Below, piece by piece: positions 9,110 through 16,833 of a stretch of 64,000 nt of DNA (position 1 is its first letter; the number at the start of each line of letters is the position of its first letter). The DNA is taken from NCBI RefSeq assembly GCF_003367235.1, contig NZ_QRGP01000001.1:682001-746000 (forward strand), in the 5' to 3' direction. The translations under genes and the position numbers were made by a program. This stretch comes from Sphingorhabdus pulchriflava (GTDB lineage: Bacteria; Pseudomonadota; Alphaproteobacteria; Sphingomonadales; Sphingomonadaceae). Below the pieces are notes generated by a model, which searched no databases, was not told the DNA's origin, and was given only the letters and a program-made list of their open reading frames with translations.

Positions 9110-10174
9110 ATGAAACCTGTCATCTTCGGGCTGTCCGGCGAAGAACTGACCAGCGATGAACGCGCCTTGTTCGCTGAAGTTAATCCGGTCGGCTACACAT
9201 TTTTTAGACGCAACATTCGCGATCGGGAGCAATTGCATGGGCTGACGGACTCATTGCGTACGCTCCACGGACGTGAGGATGTGCTGATTTTCATCGACCA
9301 GGAAGGTGGCCGGGTGATGCGGATGCAGCCGCCGACCTGGCCGGACTTTCCGCCTGGTTCGGCCTTTGACGCATTGTACGACATTTCAGCCATGACCGCG
9401 ATCGAAGCGGCACGGGTAAACGCCGAAGCGCTGGGGTTGATGCTGAATCAAGTTGGCATAACAGTGAACTATTTGCCGGTGCTGGACGTTCGCGTACCCG
9501 ATACGACGCCCGCCATTGGTGATCGATCTATGGGATCTGACGCGATGCGCGTTGCAGCGCTTGGCCGCGCCGTGCTCGATGGCCTGCACAAGGGTGGCGT
9601 GGCGGGCGTAATCAAGCATATGCCGGGGCATGGGCGCGCAGTGGTCGACAGCCATTTCGAGTTGCCCCACGTTCATGCGACACGAGAGGAGCTCGAACAG
9701 GACATTGCGCCGTTTCGTGCGCTCAATACAGCGACTATGGGGATGACGGCGCATCTGGTCTATGATGCCTGGGACGCGGAGCGCTGTGCGACAATGTCGC
9801 CGACCGTTATTCACGACATCATTCGAGGCGAAATCGGCTTTGACGGTTTGCTGATGAGCGACGATCTGGAGATGAAGGCTCTGAAAGGCGATGTACCTAC
9901 CCATGCGGTCGATTGCATCGCGGCAGGCTGCGACGTCGCGCTCAATTGCTGGGGGCGGTTCGACGAGATGGTAGCGATTGTGGAAAGGCTGCCGGATATC
10001 TCGGATGAGGCTCGTCGACGGTTCGATGCGGCGACTGCGGCTTTGCCTACCGTCAAGTTCGACCAGCAGCGGCTCGACCATCTATTGGCCAAGCGGGACG
10101 AACTATTGGCCCTTGCTGCGCATCTGGCGGATGAAAAGGCCACCAAAGCTTCCACAGGTGCGTCATGGGCCTAG
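9110..10174 (+). CDS. nagZ: Beta-N-acetylhexosaminidase (GH3)
   Basis: The 354-residue protein is a cytoplasmic GH3 N-acetylglucosaminidase that removes GlcNAc from anhydro-muropeptides in peptidoglycan recycling. The NagZ signature KHMPGHGRAVVDSH lies at about residues 169-182 and supplies the catalytic His/Asp dyad. The nucleophile aspartate is in LLMSDDLEM. I chose ATG 9110, preceded by GGAG, over an in-frame TTG at 9077. Its 3' end overlaps scpA by 10 bases, so wall recycling, chromosome segregation and Tat genes are likely on one transcript. Confidence 0.94.
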   Translation: MKPVIFGLSGEELTSDERALFAEVNPVGYTFFRRNIRDREQLHGLTDSLRTLHGREDVLIFIDQEGGRVMRMQPPTWPDFPPGSAFDALYDISAMTAIEAARVNAEALGLMLNQVGITVNYLPVLDVRVPDTTPAIGDRSMGSDAMRVAALGRAVLDGLHKGGVAGVIKHMPGHGRAVVDSHFELPHVHATREELEQDIAPFRALNTATMGMTAHLVYDAWDAERCATMSPTVIHDIIRGEIGFDGLLMSDDLEMKALKGDVPTHAVDCIAAGCDVALNCWGRFDEMVAIVERLPDISDEARRRFDAATAALPTVKFDQQRLDHLLAKRDELLALAAHLADEKATKASTGASWA

Positions 10175-10962
10175 ACGACGACCTGGAATTTGACGCTCCG
10201 GATGCGGTTCTGGCCGTTACCGACGACGGTGACGAGCGGCTAACCATCGAGATTGACGGATGGGAAGGTCCGCTCGATTTGCTGCTCACGCTCGCACGCA
10301 CACAAAAGGTTGACCTCCGCCAGATTTCGATCCTTCAGTTGGTCGAACAATATCTCGGGTTTATTGAGAATGCCCGGGCGCTGAAGCTGGAGCTTGCTGC
10401 GGATTATCTGGTGATGGCGGCTTGGCTTGCCTACCTCAAATCGGCGTTGTTGCTGCCTAAGGATCCGGAAATCGATCCGTCGCCAGAAGAATTGGCGCTG
10501 CGCCTGCAGTTGCGCCTCGAGCGATTGAATGCGATGCGGGAGAGCGGGGCACGGTTGATGGCGCGTGACCGGATCGGGCGCGATATCTTTTTGCGCGGCG
10601 CACCAGAAGGGCTGCGCGTCGTTCGCACCACCGCTTGGGAAATCAATTATTTCGAGCTGATTGCCGCTTATGGCCAGATTCAGGCACGCAACGCTCCTGT
10701 CATGCACGTCGTCAAACGCCGTGCGGTCATGACATTGGAAGAGGCACTGGATCGGGTTTCGGCGATGCTGGGTCAGGCTCTCAACTGGACGCAGTTGGAG
10801 GCATTTTTGCCAATTGGGGCTGAGCCCGCGTTGCGCCGCTCGGCCCTGGCCTCCAGCTTTCTGGCAATGCTTGAATTGGCAAAGCAGGGTAGGGTGGAAT
10901 TGCAGCAGGAAACGAGTTTCGCGCCTTTAATGGTGAAGGCGCGCCAAGTGGCAGGAGCATGA
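10165..10962 (+). CDS. scpA: Segregation and condensation protein A
   Basis: ScpA is the kleisin subunit that bridges SMC dimers in chromosome condensation. The 265-residue sequence has the N-terminal block WEGPLDLLLTLARTQKVDLRQIS, the LAADYLVMAAWLAYLKSALLLP helix and the C-terminal winged-helix segment LEAFLPIG to MLELAKQGRVELQQ. It overlaps nagZ upstream and shares an ATGA junction with scpB downstream. Length and motifs are typical. Confidence 0.95.
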   Translation: MGLDDDLEFDAPDAVLAVTDDGDERLTIEIDGWEGPLDLLLTLARTQKVDLRQISILQLVEQYLGFIENARALKLELAADYLVMAAWLAYLKSALLLPKDPEIDPSPEELALRLQLRLERLNAMRESGARLMARDRIGRDIFLRGAPEGLRVVRTTAWEINYFELIAAYGQIQARNAPVMHVVKRRAVMTLEEALDRVSAMLGQALNWTQLEAFLPIGAEPALRRSALASSFLAMLELAKQGRVELQQETSFAPLMVKARQVAGA

Positions 10963-11591
10963 TGATCGAGCATGATCCATCTGTCCGCGCTGTTGAAGCG
11001 ACACTGTTCGCATCCGATGCGCCCATGACGGTCGAACAGATTCGCGCTTATGTCGGCGAAGAAGTTGATGTCCCGGATGCGCTTTCTAAGTTGGAAGAGC
11101 ATTATCAGGGGCGCGGCATCGAACTCGTCAAGCGTGGAAAGACCTGGCATTTCCAGACTGCCGCCGATCTGGCACATCTGTTGCGCCGCGAACGTGAGGA
11201 GAGTAGAAAGCTTAGCCGCGCGGCGGTCGAGACGCTGGCAATCATTGCTTATCACGAACCCGTCAGCCGCGCGGAGATCGAGGCAATACGAGGCGTACAG
11301 ATTTCCAAAGGCACGCTTGATGTATTGATGGAGGCAGGCTGGGTTCGCCCCGCTGGACGTCGTGAAGTGCCGGGGCGGCCGCTCATCTACGCGACGACGC
11401 AAGAATTTTTGGCGCATTTCGGACTGACAAGCCGTCGCGATTTGCCGGGTCTTGCAGATCTCAAAGCGGCCGGCTTGCTGGATCCGGTCGACCTTGCATT
11501 GGAAGGGCTGCAAGGCCTTTCGGCGGTTGAAAGTGGTGATTTGCCAGAAGATGGCGACGTCGAACTGGAAATTGGTGACGAAAGCGCCTAA
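10959..11591 (+). CDS. scpB: Segregation and condensation protein B
   Basis: ScpB is the tandem winged-helix partner of ScpA. The 210-residue protein shows RAVEATLFASDAPM at the start and the conserved blocks ALETLAIIAY-like (VETLAIIAYHEPVSRAEIE) and GVQISKGTLDVLMEAGWV. The C-terminus is acidic and probably disordered. Two adjacent ATG codons lie at the overlap with scpA; the first is used here. It is followed after 69 bases by tatA. Confidence 0.95.
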   Translation: MMIEHDPSVRAVEATLFASDAPMTVEQIRAYVGEEVDVPDALSKLEEHYQGRGIELVKRGKTWHFQTAADLAHLLRREREESRKLSRAAVETLAIIAYHEPVSRAEIEAIRGVQISKGTLDVLMEAGWVRPAGRREVPGRPLIYATTQEFLAHFGLTSRRDLPGLADLKAAGLLDPVDLALEGLQGLSAVESGDLPEDGDVELEIGDESA

Positions 11592-11660
11592 ATCACTTCT
11601 ATAACATCGCTGCCGCTCGTGCAGCCAGCCGGGGCTGTCCCCCGCGTGAGGAGTTTGGTC

Positions 11661-11882
11661 ATGGGTAGTTTCAGCATCTGGCATTGGCTCGTCGTCGGCA
11701 TCATCATCCTGCTGTTGTTCGGCAAGGGTCGTTTTTCCGACATGATGGGCGATGTTGCCAAGGGTATCAAAAGCTTCAAAAAAGGCATGGCGGAGGATGA
11801 TGAAGCCAAGCCTGCACCGCGTATCGACGCTGCACCGGGAACCGTGGCCGATGCTGAAAAGCAGGCGGAAAAGATCAACTGA
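11661..11882 (+). CDS. tatA: Sec-independent translocase subunit TatA
   Basis: A 73-residue protein with the TatA plan: a short N-terminal membrane helix (about residues 6-20), a glycine/phenylalanine hinge at FGKGRF, an amphipathic helix ([16 protein letters not shown]) and a short charged tail. TatA polymerises to form the pore for folded proteins. The start at 11661 follows a GAGG ribosome site and gives the canonical MGSFSIWHW beginning. It is first in a tatABC set. Confidence 0.96.
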   Translation: MGSFSIWHWLVVGIIILLLFGKGRFSDMMGDVAKGIKSFKKGMAEDDEAKPAPRIDAAPGTVADAEKQAEKIN

Positions 11883-11907
11883 TCTTTCGGTTTCAGGCTG
11901 AACCCGA

Positions 11908-12231
11908 ATGTTTGACATCGCATCAGGCGAATTGCTGTTGGTTGCGCTGGTTGCCTTATTGGTGATCGGACCCAAGGATTTGCCACGCGTGCTGCGTTAC
12001 GTCGGACAATGGGTTGGCAAGGCGCGTCGGATGGCTTCGCATTTCCGCAGTGGCATCGACGAGATGGTCCGCCAGTCAGAGCTTGAAGAGCTTGAAAAGA
12101 AATGGGCAGAGGACAATGCTCGCATCATGCGCGAGCATCCTCCGGTGCGTGAATACGACTCGCTTCCTCCGCCTGATGCAGCCTCCAAGCCGACCGATCC
12201 AATCGATCCCAAAGCAGAGCCGCTGCCATGA
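11908..12231 (+). CDS. tatB: Sec-independent translocase subunit TatB
   Basis: The 107-residue product begins MFDIASGELLLVALVALLVIGPKDLPRV in style, that is, a membrane helix followed by the GPKDLP turn diagnostic of TatB. A long amphipathic helix and a Pro/Asp-rich tail come next. TatB works with TatC in twin-arginine signal recognition. It overlaps tatC by 4 bases (ATGA). Confidence 0.96.
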   Translation: MFDIASGELLLVALVALLVIGPKDLPRVLRYVGQWVGKARRMASHFRSGIDEMVRQSELEELEKKWAEDNARIMREHPPVREYDSLPPPDAASKPTDPIDPKAEPLP

Positions 12232-13013
12232 AGGATATTGACGAAAGCAAGATGCCTTTGCTCGACCATCTGGTCGAACTGCGCAACCGCTTGCTCTGGT
12301 GCGTGCTGGCGCTCGCGATATCCTTTGGTGTTTGCTTCTATTTTGCCGAACTCATTTATGGCTGGCTGGTCCAGCCGCTCAAAAATGTCGGGCAGGATAA
12401 GCTGATTTACACCGACATTTTCGAAGCCTTCTTCGTGCAAGTGAAGGTTGGACTGTTTGCTGCTATGATGGTCAGCTTTCCGGTGCTGGCAACGCAGATC
12501 TGGCGATTTGTTGCCCCTGGGCTCTATAAAAACGAGAAAAAGGCGTTTCTGCCATTCCTGATGATGACGCCGATCCTGTTCGGGCTGGGCGCCAGCCTCG
12601 CCTATTTCGGTGCGATGCCGGTGGCGCTCAAATTTCTGCTTGGATTTGAGGGTGATGTCGGCGGTGTGACGCAGGAGGCGCTGCCTGGCGTCGGCAATTA
12701 TCTGAGCTTTGCTACCACCTTCATCTTTGGTTTTGGCGTCGCATTCCAGTTACCGGTTTTGCTCATGCTGCTCGAAAGGGCCGGCATTGTGACGCGCGAC
12801 CAGCTTAAGGCTGGTCGGCGCTATGCGATTGTCGGTGCGTTTGCGATTGCGGCCGTTTTGACGCCGCCCGACGTCGTGTCGCAACTGCTGTTGGCGGTAC
12901 CGCTATGCTTGCTCTACGAACTGGCGCTGGTTGCAATCTGGTTCACCCAGCGCCGTCGTGAAAAGGCTATCGAGACTGAAAGTCCAGCGACCGAAGAGCC
13001 TGAAACGGTCTAA
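12228..13013 (+). CDS. tatC: Sec-independent translocase subunit TatC
   Basis: A 261-residue polytopic membrane protein with six hydrophobic segments. Its N-terminal PLLDHLVELRNRLLW block is the twin-arginine recognition site. The later FATTFIFGFGVAFQLPV and VLTPPDVVSQLLLAVPL blocks are typical of TatC. Its last codons overlap the 3' end of a convergent entericidin-like gene by 4 bases. Confidence 0.97.
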   Translation: MKDIDESKMPLLDHLVELRNRLLWCVLALAISFGVCFYFAELIYGWLVQPLKNVGQDKLIYTDIFEAFFVQVKVGLFAAMMVSFPVLATQIWRFVAPGLYKNEKKAFLPFLMMTPILFGLGASLAYFGAMPVALKFLLGFEGDVGGVTQEALPGVGNYLSFATTFIFGFGVAFQLPVLLMLLERAGIVTRDQLKAGRRYAIVGAFAIAAVLTPPDVVSQLLLAVPLCLLYELALVAIWFTQRRREKAIETESPATEEPETV

Positions 13014-13132
13014 ATCGCCCGGTCGCCAGCTTCTCCCACCGACTCAATATCTTCACCAAGGCCCTTGACCGTGTTGCAGGCAGACAACAGCAATGTTGCT
13101 GCAATCAACGATGTAGCAATCAGTTTCCGCAT
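13010..13132 (-). CDS. Entericidin A/B-like small lipoprotein
   Basis: A 40-residue frame reads MRKLIATSLIAATLLLSACN and then TVKGLGEDIESVGEAGDRAI. The signal peptide, lipobox LSAC and the N-TVKG-x-G-x-D-I-x-x-x-G-x-x motif are those of the entericidin EcnA/EcnB family, tiny outer-membrane lipoproteins linked in some bacteria to stationary-phase lysis. A good ribosome site (GAGGAAA) lies upstream. Its stop overlaps the tatC stop region. Many alphaproteobacterial homologues are under the general stress sigma factor EcfG, but I do not see a clear GGAAC promoter here. Confidence 0.85.
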   Translation of the reverse strand: MRKLIATSLIAATLLLSACNTVKGLGEDIESVGEAGDRAI

Positions 13133-13150
13133 AGATATTTCCTCAAAAGT

Positions 13151-13188
13151 GACGTTCAGCTACCTTTGGGAAGTGTAAGCTGAACGTC
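13151..13188. repeat. 11-bp inverted repeat upstream of the entericidin-like gene
   Basis: GACGTTCAGCT at 13151-13161 pairs perfectly with AGCTGAACGTC at 13178-13188 across a 16-base spacer. It lies after the TonB receptor stop and 19 bases before the entericidin-like start, both on the minus strand. No T-run follows on the minus strand, so it may be an operator or an RNA hairpin rather than a classic terminator. Confidence 0.6.
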
Positions 13189-13206
13189 CGATGAGTCAAA
13201 CCGCAA

Positions 13207-15348
13207 TCAGAAGCTAAAGCGAGCCGTAAGTCGGAAATCCCGACCGGAAAGTGACACATAATCCTTGGTGAACGAAGCAGCGCGCCGCGCGGTCACGTCG
13301 AACAGGTTGTTTGCGGACGCGATCAGCGAAATATTGCGGTTGCGCCCAAATGGCCGCCAGCTTGCAGAGGCATTGACCATCGTGAAGCCGCTGGTTTCGG
13401 TTTCGAACGCAGCGTTACGTCGTTGGTCGTCGGACCATTCAACTTCACCGCGCAAATCAACGCTACCGCTTTGTAATTCCAACCCACCTAACAAGCGGAG
13501 CGGCGGGATACGGGGTACCGGTCCACCGCCATTCGAAATCGACGCGCGGGTATAGTCGGCGACGCCATCAAGCACGACATCGAATCCACCGACATGGCCC
13601 AGCCTTGCCGAAACATCGGCCTCAAAGCCCCAGAAACGAGCGTCACTCTGGAAATATTGGAAGACGGGAAGGTCGTCTTCCTCGGCTCCGGTCGCGTCTT
13701 CATAAATGAAGCCATCGAACCAGTTGGAATAGACGGTCAGCGTGGCGTCGACATTAGTGCTGTCATACCGCGCATAGATCTCGGCATTCCACGCTTTTTC
13801 ACTGCGCAAGGAAGGGGCGCCAATCTCATAAGCCTGCGTCGCGATATGCGGGCCATCGGAGAACAGCTCTTCGACCGAAGGGGCGCGGCCAGTGCGCGAG
13901 GCGTTGATGCCGATCTTGAGGTCGCCGATCAGATAGGCTGCGCCCAATGCCGCTGAAACATTGTTGAAGCTGCGATCGATGCCGAGCGTCTGTGCTTCCT
14001 GACTGACCCGGTCATAACGCAGCGCGGCTTCAAGATGCACGCCGCCCAGATCAAATTCCTGGAGTGTAAACACGCCCAATTGGCGGGTGCGATTGGGTGG
14101 GACAAAGGCCTCTGCACCAATCGCCTCAAAATCGCGTGACATATATTGGATGCCGCTTGCGCCGCGCCAGCCATTGCGATTGGCCTGCACCGCTTCGGCA
14201 CGGCCTTCAAAGCCCTGGCTTTTGAAGACGGTTCCGATTTCGTCGCCTTCGAATTCGGTATGCTGATAATCGGCAAAGCCTGCGCGGAAGGTGAGTTTTT
14301 CGAGGAAACCGCTACCGGTTTCAACTTCGCCGCGCAGGTCGGCGCGATATTGGCGCAGGCCGATTGTGACGGCTTCCTCGCCGCCTTCGGCCATCGCAAC
14401 CTTTTCGCCAGTGCTGACCGCTTCTTCATGGTGGCCAACGCCCGGGCGACCCGGGATTCCATATTTGGTATCGTAGATGCTGAACGAAACGCCCAGATTA
14501 CCGCCATCGTCAATGAAGGCGGTGCCAAGTCCTGCGGTCCAGGTTTCAACTGCGCTATTGGGCACCCGGCCCCGGTTTTCGGCCGCTTCGCGCAATTCAT
14601 CTGCTTCGTCGAGATTGCCTTCGCCTTCTTCCTCGTCTGCCAGGTCAAGGATTTCATCGCGTAGGACCGGCGATAATTGGTAACCGCCAATGCGCAAATC
14701 GTCGCTCTTGCGATAGCTGCCGTCGGCGTGGATCACGAAACGGCTGGCCAAAGGCACATCGATCGACGCACCGCCTGACCATTCATCCGTTGCGCTGCCA
14801 TAGCCTGCCAGCGCATCGATGTGGACGGCCTCTGTCGGCACGGCACGCGGGATGCGCTTGTCAATGGCGTTGACCGCGCCGCCTACAGCCTGTCCGCCGA
14901 ACAACAACACGGCCGGGCCGCGTAGCACTTCGATCCGCTCAGTGGTGAGCGATTCAATAGTGACGGCATGGTCGGCAGAGGTATTCGAGGCATCGATATT
15001 GCCGATGCCATCGGTGAGGACCGCCACGCGATTGCCCTGAAAGCCGCGCAATACGGGGCGTGACGAGCCGGGTGTAAAGCTGGTGGCCGAAACCCCGGGC
15101 AGCGAGAGCAGGGTATCGCCGATCTGACCACGCGATTGCTGCGCCAAATCTTCGCCCGACAGGGCAGAAGTGCCTGCCAGCAGATCTAGCCGTTCGAAAT
15201 ATGGGGCAGTGACAACGATTTCGCCGGTGCGGTGAAAATCATCGTCATTGGCATCTGTATCTGATTGTTCTTGGGCGAAAGAAGGTGAGGCAAGCAGTGC
15301 GCATGCAAGTATCGAAGCAGCCGCGCTTTGGCGGAGAAGCGTTTTCAT
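13207..15348 (-). CDS. TonB-dependent outer-membrane receptor, ZnuD-like
   Basis: The 713-residue product has a signal peptide (cleavage likely after SFA, residue 25), a TonB box in GEIVVTAP, a plug domain (LPGVSATSF to IEVLRGPAVLLFGGQAVGGAVN) and a beta-barrel ending in phenylalanine (RLTARFSF). A loop IPGRPGVGHHEE resembles the histidine-bearing zinc loop of ZnuD receptors, and an acidic stretch DLADEEEGEGNLDEADE lies nearby. Zinc uptake is inferred from this and from a Zur-like palindrome 38 bases upstream of the start. I chose ATG 15348 because it gives a clean signal peptide; 50 extra codons upstream would not. Another metal or a siderophore remains possible. Confidence 0.85.
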   Translation of the reverse strand: MKTLLRQSAAASILACALLASPSFAQEQSDTDANDDDFHRTGEIVVTAPYFERLDLLAGTSALSGEDLAQQSRGQIGDTLLSLPGVSATSFTPGSSRPVLRGFQGNRVAVLTDGIGNIDASNTSADHAVTIESLTTERIEVLRGPAVLLFGGQAVGGAVNAIDKRIPRAVPTEAVHIDALAGYGSATDEWSGGASIDVPLASRFVIHADGSYRKSDDLRIGGYQLSPVLRDEILDLADEEEGEGNLDEADELREAAENRGRVPNSAVETWTAGLGTAFIDDGGNLGVSFSIYDTKYGIPGRPGVGHHEEAVSTGEKVAMAEGGEEAVTIGLRQYRADLRGEVETGSGFLEKLTFRAGFADYQHTEFEGDEIGTVFKSQGFEGRAEAVQANRNGWRGASGIQYMSRDFEAIGAEAFVPPNRTRQLGVFTLQEFDLGGVHLEAALRYDRVSQEAQTLGIDRSFNNVSAALGAAYLIGDLKIGINASRTGRAPSVEELFSDGPHIATQAYEIGAPSLRSEKAWNAEIYARYDSTNVDATLTVYSNWFDGFIYEDATGAEEDDLPVFQYFQSDARFWGFEADVSARLGHVGGFDVVLDGVADYTRASISNGGGPVPRIPPLRLLGGLELQSGSVDLRGEVEWSDDQRRNAAFETETSGFTMVNASASWRPFGRNRNISLIASANNLFDVTARRAASFTKDYVSLSGRDFRLTARFSF

Positions 15349-15385
15349 ATTATTCCCTATGGCCTTGTTTTGGCGTCTGTTAGAT

Positions 15386-15408
15386 GAAATGATATAGTAT
15401 AACAATAC
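15386..15408. promoter_or_regulatory. Zur-type operator between the TonB receptor and the cysteine synthase-like gene
   Basis: A 23-base site has left half GAAATGATATA, a central G and right half TATAACAATAC. The known proteobacterial Zur box consists of two GAAATGTTATA half-sites around one base. The left half matches 10 of 11 positions and the right half, read on the other strand, 9 of 11. It is placed to repress the receptor gene under zinc-replete conditions and could also act on the divergent gene at 15538. Zur control is inferred from sequence only. Confidence 0.75.
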
Positions 15409-15537
15409 CCGATCGAACGGTTTCGGCAAATGGCGTTTGAGCTGCGACGAATTGTCGCCAATTGGCAAAGCCCTGCTTTCATCACCGCAAGTCGCCATCG
15501 CTTGCGTCTTGTTGCATCCGAAACTACCTGTGGTGTC

Positions 15538-16536
15538 ATGAAAACTATGCCATCGACATTGGACCTTATCGGCAACACCCCGCTCGTCCTGCTTAAGGGG
15601 CCCAGCGAGGAAACTGGCTGTGAGATTTACGGCAAGTGCGAATTCGCCAATCCGGGCGCCTCGGTGAAGGATCGCGCGGCGCTGTTCATCGTGCGCGATG
15701 CGGAGGAGCAGGGGATATTGCAGCCGGGCGGCACTATAGTTGAGGGCACGGCAGGCAATACCGGCATTGGCCTCGCGCTGGTCGGTAACGCTCTGGGATA
15801 CAAGACGATCATCGTCATGCCCGAGACGCAGAGTCAGGAAAAAAAGGACACCCTCCGCGCGCTAGGCGCCCAGTTGGTGCTTGTGCCTGCAGCGCCTTTT
15901 TCCAATCCGGGCCATTTCGTGCACACGTCGCGGCGGATTGCCGAAGAAACCGATAACGCCATTTGGGCAAACCAGTTCGATAATATCGCCAATCGCCGCG
16001 CACATATCGAAACGACGGCGGAGGAAATCTGGGAGCAGATGGACGGACGGGTTGACGGCTTCACCTGTGCAGCCGGAACCGGCGGGACGATTGCCGGGGT
16101 CGGCCTTGGTCTGAAGGCGCGGAACGAAAATGTCACCATCGCGCTCAGTGATCCGCACGGCGCAGCGCTTTATAATTATTATGCTCATGGCGAATTGCGG
16201 GCTGAAGGCAATTCGGTCGCGGAAGGCATTGGGCAGGGGCGCATCACCGCCAATCTTGATGGTGCGCCAATCGATACCCAATTCCGCATTTCGGACGAGG
16301 AGGGCCTGGTCTGGGTGCGCCGTCTTCTGGCGGAAGAAGGGCTGTGTCTCGGGCTCTCTTCTGGCATCAATGTTGCCGGTGCAGTTGAACTCGCCAAGCA
16401 TATCGGGCCAGGCCATCGGATAGCGACTATTCTGTGCGACACCGGCTTCCGTTACCTTTCGACTTTGTACAATCCCGAATGGATGCAGGCCAAAGGATTG
16501 CCGCCCATGCCATGGCAACTGGACAAAGCCGACTGA
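15538..16536 (+). CDS. Cysteine synthase-like PLP enzyme (CysK/Cds1 family)
   Basis: A 332-residue fold-type II PLP enzyme. The cofactor lysine is K44 in NPGASVKDRAA. The phosphate/substrate loop is EGTAGNTGIGLA rather than the TSGNTG of classical CysK, and the glycine loop GTGGTIAG is present. The EGTAGNTG variant is seen in proteins called cysteine synthase A and also in cysteine desulfhydrases of the Cds1 type, so either synthesis or breakdown of cysteine is possible. ATG 15547 is an alternative start. It is divergent from the ZnuD-like receptor across a shared 189-base region carrying a Zur-like site. Confidence 0.8.
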   Translation: MKTMPSTLDLIGNTPLVLLKGPSEETGCEIYGKCEFANPGASVKDRAALFIVRDAEEQGILQPGGTIVEGTAGNTGIGLALVGNALGYKTIIVMPETQSQEKKDTLRALGAQLVLVPAAPFSNPGHFVHTSRRIAEETDNAIWANQFDNIANRRAHIETTAEEIWEQMDGRVDGFTCAAGTGGTIAGVGLGLKARNENVTIALSDPHGAALYNYYAHGELRAEGNSVAEGIGQGRITANLDGAPIDTQFRISDEEGLVWVRRLLAEEGLCLGLSSGINVAGAVELAKHIGPGHRIATILCDTGFRYLSTLYNPEWMQAKGLPPMPWQLDKAD

Positions 16537-16554
16537 TTGGGCTTAGATTGCGGC

Positions 16555-16830
16555 ATGGCACGTCCCGCGGAATCCGCTATGCAGCGCATACAGGTAGGCC
16601 TTGTAGGTCTTCTTGCGGTGGTGTTGTTCGCATGGATTGCGAGTATGGTCATCGACCGGGCCGAACAGAAAGCCGCGCAGACAGGACCAGCGGGATCGGC
16701 GTCGGTTTCACCATCGGAGCCCATGGTCAAAGACGAGCCGCTTGCCGAACTTGGGGTGACGCCCGCTGCCCCCGAACAGGCCGGTCCGCAAACGGCGCCA
16801 ACGCAGCCCACGCAGGCACCAACACAATAA
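16555..16830 (+). CDS. Small membrane-anchored protein, unassigned
   Basis: A 91-residue frame has one membrane helix (about residues 13-33, VGLVGLLAVVLFAWIASMVI), a charged juxtamembrane segment and a long tail rich in Pro, Ala, Gln and Thr ending TQPTQAPTQ. I do not recognise a domain. It starts 18 bases after the upstream gene and stops 3 bases before the next, so it is likely co-expressed with the GldG-like gene at 16834. ATG 16579 is an alternative start that would leave only the helix and tail. Confidence 0.6.
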   Translation: MARPAESAMQRIQVGLVGLLAVVLFAWIASMVIDRAEQKAAQTGPAGSASVSPSEPMVKDEPLAELGVTPAAPEQAGPQTAPTQPTQAPTQ

Positions 16831-16833
16831 TCC

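Noticed and set aside
10773-11975. A 400-codon open frame on the minus strand opposite scpA, scpB and tatA
   Set aside because: It lies wholly antisense to three well-supported genes, has no recognisable motif and uses codons as a mirror of the real frames.
13133-13206. EcfG promoter for the entericidin-like gene
   Set aside because: No GGAAC element is present upstream; GAACG occurs only as part of the inverted repeat.
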